DNA of 64,000 nucleotides from a candidate division WOR-1 bacterium RIFOXYB2_FULL_46_45 (GTDB lineage: Bacteria > Margulisbacteria > WOR-1 > XYC2-FULL-46-14): contig MEUE01000003.1 in NCBI GenBank assembly GCA_001771585.1, forward strand, positions 186,001-250,000. The letters are read 5' to 3'. Of the stretch, positions 61,223 through 64,000 are shown one piece after another. The notes under the pieces were generated by a model. It saw nothing but the letters and a program-made list of their open reading frames with translations, was not told the origin of the DNA and did not search any database. The translations under genes were made by a program, and so were the position numbers. The stretch's first letter is position 1, and every line of letters starts with the position of its first letter.

Positions 61223-62252
61223 AATCTCAATCGACACCCGCACCATCAAACCGGGCGACCTCTTCATCCCGATTAAGGGCCCCAACTTTGACGGGCATGA
61301 TTTTATAGAAGAAGCGAAGAGAAAAGGGGCCAAGGTTCTTGATGTTAAAGACGGCTTGAAAGCCCTGCAGGATTTAGCGCGCAAGCACCGCAATAAGTTT
61401 AAAATCCCGATAATCGGCATAACCGGAAGCTGCGGAAAAACCACTACCAAAGAGATGCTGGCTTCAATCTTGTCGCAAAAGTATCCTGTCTTAAAAAATG
61501 AAGAAAATCTAAACAACGAAATCGGGGTTCCGCTAACGCTTTTGAAACTGCGAAAGAAACATAGGGTGGCCGTGATTGAAATGGCGATCCAAAAACCGGG
61601 AGACATGGAAGAACTGGTTGAAATTGTCCGTCCCACCCACGCGATTGTCACCAATGTCGGCGAAGCGCACCTTGAACACATGAAGAGCGTAAAAAATACG
61701 GGGAGGGAAAAACAAAAAATCTTTCGATATGCGGTCCATAAGCCGCTCTCCCCCGCCCGTTTAAAAATCGACCTGCCGATTCCCGGAAAACATAATATAA
61801 AAAATGCCATGGCCGCCGCCGCGATGGCCAAAAAACTCGGCTGTACCAAAAAACAAATTATGGAAGGATTAAAAAAATTCAGGCCGGCAAGCAAACGGAT
61901 GGAAATTATAAAGAAGAACGGGATCACAATCCTAAACGACTGCTACAATGCCAACCCGCAGTCGATGAGAGCGGCCCTTGAGACGCTGGCGGAATTCAAA
62001 GGGCGCAAAACCGCCGTCCTGGGAGACATGCTGGAGCTGGGAAGCGGAGCGAAAAAAAAGCATAAAGAGATCCTGGCCTTCGCGAAAAAGATCGGGATCG
62101 ACCGCGTTTTTACCTACGGGGACAACTGGCCGAAAAAATCGCCTGTAAAAAATATCCGTCCGGGTGATATAATTCTTGTTAAGGGTTCGCGGGGGATGAA
62201 GATGGAAAATATAGTTGCCGGGATGGCGGAACTGGCAGACGCACACGATTAA
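61212..62252 (+). CDS. murF: MurF-like ligase, shortened; 3' end lies inside a tRNA gene
   Basis: MurF adds D-Ala-D-Ala to the UDP-MurNAc-tripeptide. Visible are SIDTRTIKPGDLFIPIKGPNFDGHDF, the P-loop GITGSCGKTTTKE, ENLNNEIGVPLTLL, NVGEAHLEH, PGKHNIKNAMAAAA and LNDCYNANPQSMRAAL. At 346 residues it is about 100 short of the family. Between GEAHLEHMKS and the PGKHN block the central domain segment with the nucleotide-contacting Asn-Ala-Asp motif is missing in frame, and the N-terminus is brief. The last 12 codons, ending AGMAELADAHD, are spelled by the tRNA-Leu gene, whose anticodon loop gives the TAA stop. Activity is uncertain. Confidence 0.88.
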   Translation: MSNRISIDTRTIKPGDLFIPIKGPNFDGHDFIEEAKRKGAKVLDVKDGLKALQDLARKHRNKFKIPIIGITGSCGKTTTKEMLASILSQKYPVLKNEENLNNEIGVPLTLLKLRKKHRVAVIEMAIQKPGDMEELVEIVRPTHAIVTNVGEAHLEHMKSVKNTGREKQKIFRYAVHKPLSPARLKIDLPIPGKHNIKNAMAAAAMAKKLGCTKKQIMEGLKKFRPASKRMEIIKKNGITILNDCYNANPQSMRAALETLAEFKGRKTAVLGDMLELGSGAKKKHKEILAFAKKIGIDRVFTYGDNWPKKSPVKNIRPGDIILVKGSRGMKMENIVAGMAELADAHD

Positions 62253-62298
62253 GGGTCGTGCGCCGCAAGGTGTGGGAGTTCAAATCTCCCTCCCGGCA
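62217..62298 (+). tRNA. tRNA-Leu with anticodon AAG, overlapping murF
   Basis: An 82-nt class II tRNA: acceptor GCCGGGA/TCCCGGC, D-arm GGCGGAACTGGCAGACGC, anticodon stem CACGA/TCGTG with loop TTAAGGG, T-arm GGGAGTTCAAATCTCCC. With U33 in place the anticodon is AAG, for CUU. G37 fits the CUN leucine tRNAs. Bacteria normally use GAG here; A34 would need deamination to inosine. Its first 36 bases are also murF codons. No CCA is encoded. Confidence 0.9.
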
Positions 62299-62318
62299 AT
62301 CTTATCTCAAATTCCCGC

Positions 62319-62346
62319 TTGCGCGCACAAGTTTTTGGGGTATAAT
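62319..62346 (+). promoter_or_regulatory. Probable promoter of the flagellar hook operon
   Basis: TTGCGC (62319-62324), 16-base spacer, TATAAT (62341-62346), 32 bases before the fliK start. An imperfect AT-rich dyad (GGTATAATA / TATAATACC) covers the -10 and the bases after it. No sigma-28 or sigma-54 element is evident. Confidence 0.5.
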
Positions 62347-62378
62347 AACGAGTATTATAATACCGGGAGGAGAGAATT

Positions 62379-63116
62379 TTGAACCAAGGACCGATCAAGC
62401 CCAAAGATATTTCCATACCCGGCCTGTCGGGGGAAAACCCTGCCCAAAAAAAACGTTCCGACGGATCTTTTGAAATTGTTTTAAACGGCGCCGAAGCCGA
62501 CCTCGAAAAAAAGAAAAAGATCATGAATATCAGCTGCTGGGCTGAACTTGAAAAATTTTTCAACATTCTCCCTCTTGAATTCAAGTTTGATTTTGCCTCC
62601 CAAAAACTTTCCGAAAATCCCCTGCCCAAAAATAAGGAACAGGTAAAAAACAACGATAACGGCGGCGCTCAAGCCGAAGTGAAACAGGCGACAGCAAAGA
62701 TACAAAACACCGAAGCGCTGAAAGAGGCCTTAATCAACCACATCCCTCTCCCCTCAAACATTCCCGTCCCTTCAACTTCTTTTATGTCGCTTTTTGTGAA
62801 CATGGAACCGCTCTCAAAAAGCAATCTGCAGGCTGTGATCAACGAGATCGTCAAACAGGCCAAGCTGGTCAAGACCGGGGAAAAGACCGAGCTCTCCCTT
62901 TCTCTTCTGCAAAAAGAACTGGGAGAGATGTACGTCACGCTTTCGATGAAAAACGGACAGGTCTTGATCCAGATCAATGCCGGGGCGGAAACCAAAAAAC
63001 TTTTTGAAAACCACCTAGAAGAGCTGAAAATGGCATTGAAAGAAGCCAAAGTGCAATTAGACGGAATTAAAATTACGGAGGTGGATTATGAGCGTAGCTC
63101 CCGCAACCCTGGCTAG
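62379..63116 (+). CDS. fliK: Flagellar hook-length control protein FliK
   Basis: A 245-residue protein starting with TTG behind GGGAGGAG. The N-terminal half is polar and low in order (typical of the FliK ruler), and the C-terminal part from about residue 150 is the Flg_hook domain: TELSLSLLQKELGEMYVTLSM, VLIQINAGAETKKLF, HLEELKMALKEAKVQLDGI. FliK measures hook length and switches export specificity. It is short compared with about 400 residues in enterics. It overlaps the next gene by 29 bases and begins the hook cluster. Confidence 0.88.
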   Translation: MNQGPIKPKDISIPGLSGENPAQKKRSDGSFEIVLNGAEADLEKKKKIMNISCWAELEKFFNILPLEFKFDFASQKLSENPLPKNKEQVKNNDNGGAQAEVKQATAKIQNTEALKEALINHIPLPSNIPVPSTSFMSLFVNMEPLSKSNLQAVINEIVKQAKLVKTGEKTELSLSLLQKELGEMYVTLSMKNGQVLIQINAGAETKKLFENHLEELKMALKEAKVQLDGIKITEVDYERSSRNPG

Positions 63117-63420
63117 TTTAGGTTATTTGACCGGAACAAAAAACACCGAATCCGCGCTGATCGGCTCCGGGTCGATTTATTCCAATCCGGAAATTTTTAA
63201 GATCATGCTGGCCCAGATGATCAACGGCAGTCCTTCTGATCTCGAGATATTGTTCGGCAACGACAACGAAGAAGAAGAAAATTCTTCGGACTGGTTTTTG
63301 GGGAGCTCGATCTTTTCCAACAATCCCCTCCAGACCGCCAATTTGACCGATACCAACGGTTCAAACATCGTTTTAAACAGTAATCTGGCAATCAATAATT
63401 TGATTTCCAATCTTATTTAA
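63088..63420 (+). CDS. Hypothetical protein of the flagellar hook operon
   Basis: A 110-residue protein, Asn/Ser/Leu-rich, with an acidic stretch (GNDNEEEENSSDWF). GGAGGTGG precedes the ATG. It lies exactly between fliK and a hook/rod gene, the place where flgD, the hook-cap scaffold, usually stands. The segment IFKIMLAQMINGSPSDL faintly recalls the FlgD N-terminal FLxLLxxQLxxQDP helix, but no FlgD domain follows. I leave it unnamed. Confidence 0.72.
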   Translation: MSVAPATLASLGYLTGTKNTESALIGSGSIYSNPEIFKIMLAQMINGSPSDLEILFGNDNEEEENSSDWFLGSSIFSNNPLQTANLTDTNGSNIVLNSNLAINNLISNLI

Positions 63421-63434
63421 GGAGGCGGAACAAC

Positions 63435-64000
63435 ATGTTTGACATAATGAACCAGGCCAAAAACGCGATTGAATCGTACAACTCGGCCCTTTCGATCCAT
63501 TCGGCCAACATTGCCAATATGTCGGTCAACGGATACAAGGCGCTCAATGTCTCTTTCGAATCGATTTTGGCGCAGGTTATGAACGGCGGTTCGGCCGCCT
63601 CAATCGCCGCAAACAGAGGTGGAACCAATCCTCTCCAGTACGGATCGGGAACCGGCATCGCCGAAGTTTCAATCGATTTTTCACAGGGCACCGCGGTATC
63701 CGCTTCCAGTATCGACCTGGCCATAAGCGGCATCGGTCTTTTCATCGTTTCGGCGGACGGGGGGAGTAGCTACCGCTACACCCGCTCCGGTGATTTTACG
63801 GTTGATTCGACCGGTCACCTGCTCACCGCCGCCGGCCATCAGGTTTACGGATTGAACGCTTCAGGAACGCTTGTTCCGATTAACGGTCTTTCCGGAACTT
63901 CTTCACAATACAGCTGGGATACCTCCGGAAATCTGCTTTACAACGGCAGTTCAACCGGTTTTCGGATCGGCCTGACTTATTTTAACAACCCGGGAGGGCT
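63435..64000 (+). CDS. Flagellar hook/basal-body rod protein (FlgE/FlgF/FlgG family), partial
   Basis: The gene runs off the right edge; about 188 residues are visible by direct translation. GGAGG lies 9 bases before the ATG. The N-terminal rod motif ALSIHSANIANMSVNGYKA is the Flg_bb_rod signature, and DLAISGIGLFIVSADGG with YTRSGDFTVDSTGHLLTAAG is the conserved FlgE/F/G block. The presence of a D1-like domain after that and the fliK context favour FlgE (hook), but FlgF or FlgG cannot be excluded. Confidence 0.92.
   Translation, partial: MFDIMNQAKNAIESYNSALSIHSANIANMSVNGYKALNVSFESILAQVMNGGSAASIAANRGGTNPLQYGSGTGIAEVSIDFSQGTAVSASSIDLAISGIGLFIVSADGGSSYRYTRSGDFTVDSTGHLLTAAGHQVYGLNASGTLVPINGLSGTSSQYSWDTSGNLLYNGSSTGFRIGLTYFNNPGG

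Noticed and set aside
60770-61927. 385-codon minus-strand open frame opposite rho and murF
   Set aside because: Antisense to two clear genes on the plus strand; the translation is low in charged pattern and matches no family.

Overview
The window reads as a chromosomal stretch of an uncultured, flagellated and piliated diderm bacterium of moderate G+C. A porin-like protein with an N-terminal SLH domain, a short coiled coil and a beta-barrel ending in phenylalanine resembles the OmpM-type outer-membrane anchors of diderm Terrabacteria. Together with [FeFe]-hydrogenase maturases, a fused PilM-PilN and a flagellar locus this points to a Margulisbacteria/Saganbacteria (WOR-1)-like lineage. That placement is inference; no rRNA is present to test it.

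Layout. 1-8.4 kb: two radical-SAM maturases of [FeFe] hydrogenase (hydG; a HypC-HydE fusion) separated by an accessory stretch with two gene ghosts, a SUKH protein, a small lipoprotein, an unknown protein, and then an AT-rich HNH-like gene and a four-helix-bundle gene. 8.4-10 kb: initiator tRNA, plsY, gpsA. 10-20 kb: a minus-strand type IV pilus locus made of two successive FimT/PilV/PilW/PilX-like cassettes, each with its own promoter, followed by pilMN, pilO, pilP, pilQ and a membrane sensor-like protein. 20-29.6 kb: surface-glycan genes (two GT2 enzymes, a methyltransferase, three large polytopic proteins) disturbed by two insertions, one of which is a DUF4143 ATPase gene flanked by a perfect 26-bp direct repeat. 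29.7-34.6 kb: pilA with tandem promoters, then response regulator-pilB-histidine kinase-pilC. 34.7-50.6 kb: hflX, DAHP synthase, aroH, birA, the SLH porin, a DJ-1 protein, polX, an RNase HI, RNase P RNA, a TolC/MacA/MacB-permease set, a two-domain L,D-transpeptidase and an RRM protein. 50.8-57.8 kb: the minus-strand operon rpsT-ispE-ygiQ-carA-carB. 57.9-64 kb: accD-accA, two tRNA-Leu, rho, a short murF whose end lies inside a third tRNA-Leu, and the start of a flagellar hook operon (fliK, unknown, flgE/F/G-like).

Cross-cutting features. Many start codons lie only 6-10 nt after a good -10 box and lack a Shine-Dalgarno sequence, so leaderless mRNAs seem common. Short-word low-complexity sequence recurs between genes, often as large imperfect palindromes, and also inside coding regions (two signal peptides, the BirA N-terminus, YgiQ, IspE). 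Several genes carry a diverged second copy of their own 3' end or a duplicated edge, which suggests repeated repair-like insertions that leave reading frames intact. No CRISPR array, transposase, integrase, prophage or rRNA was seen.
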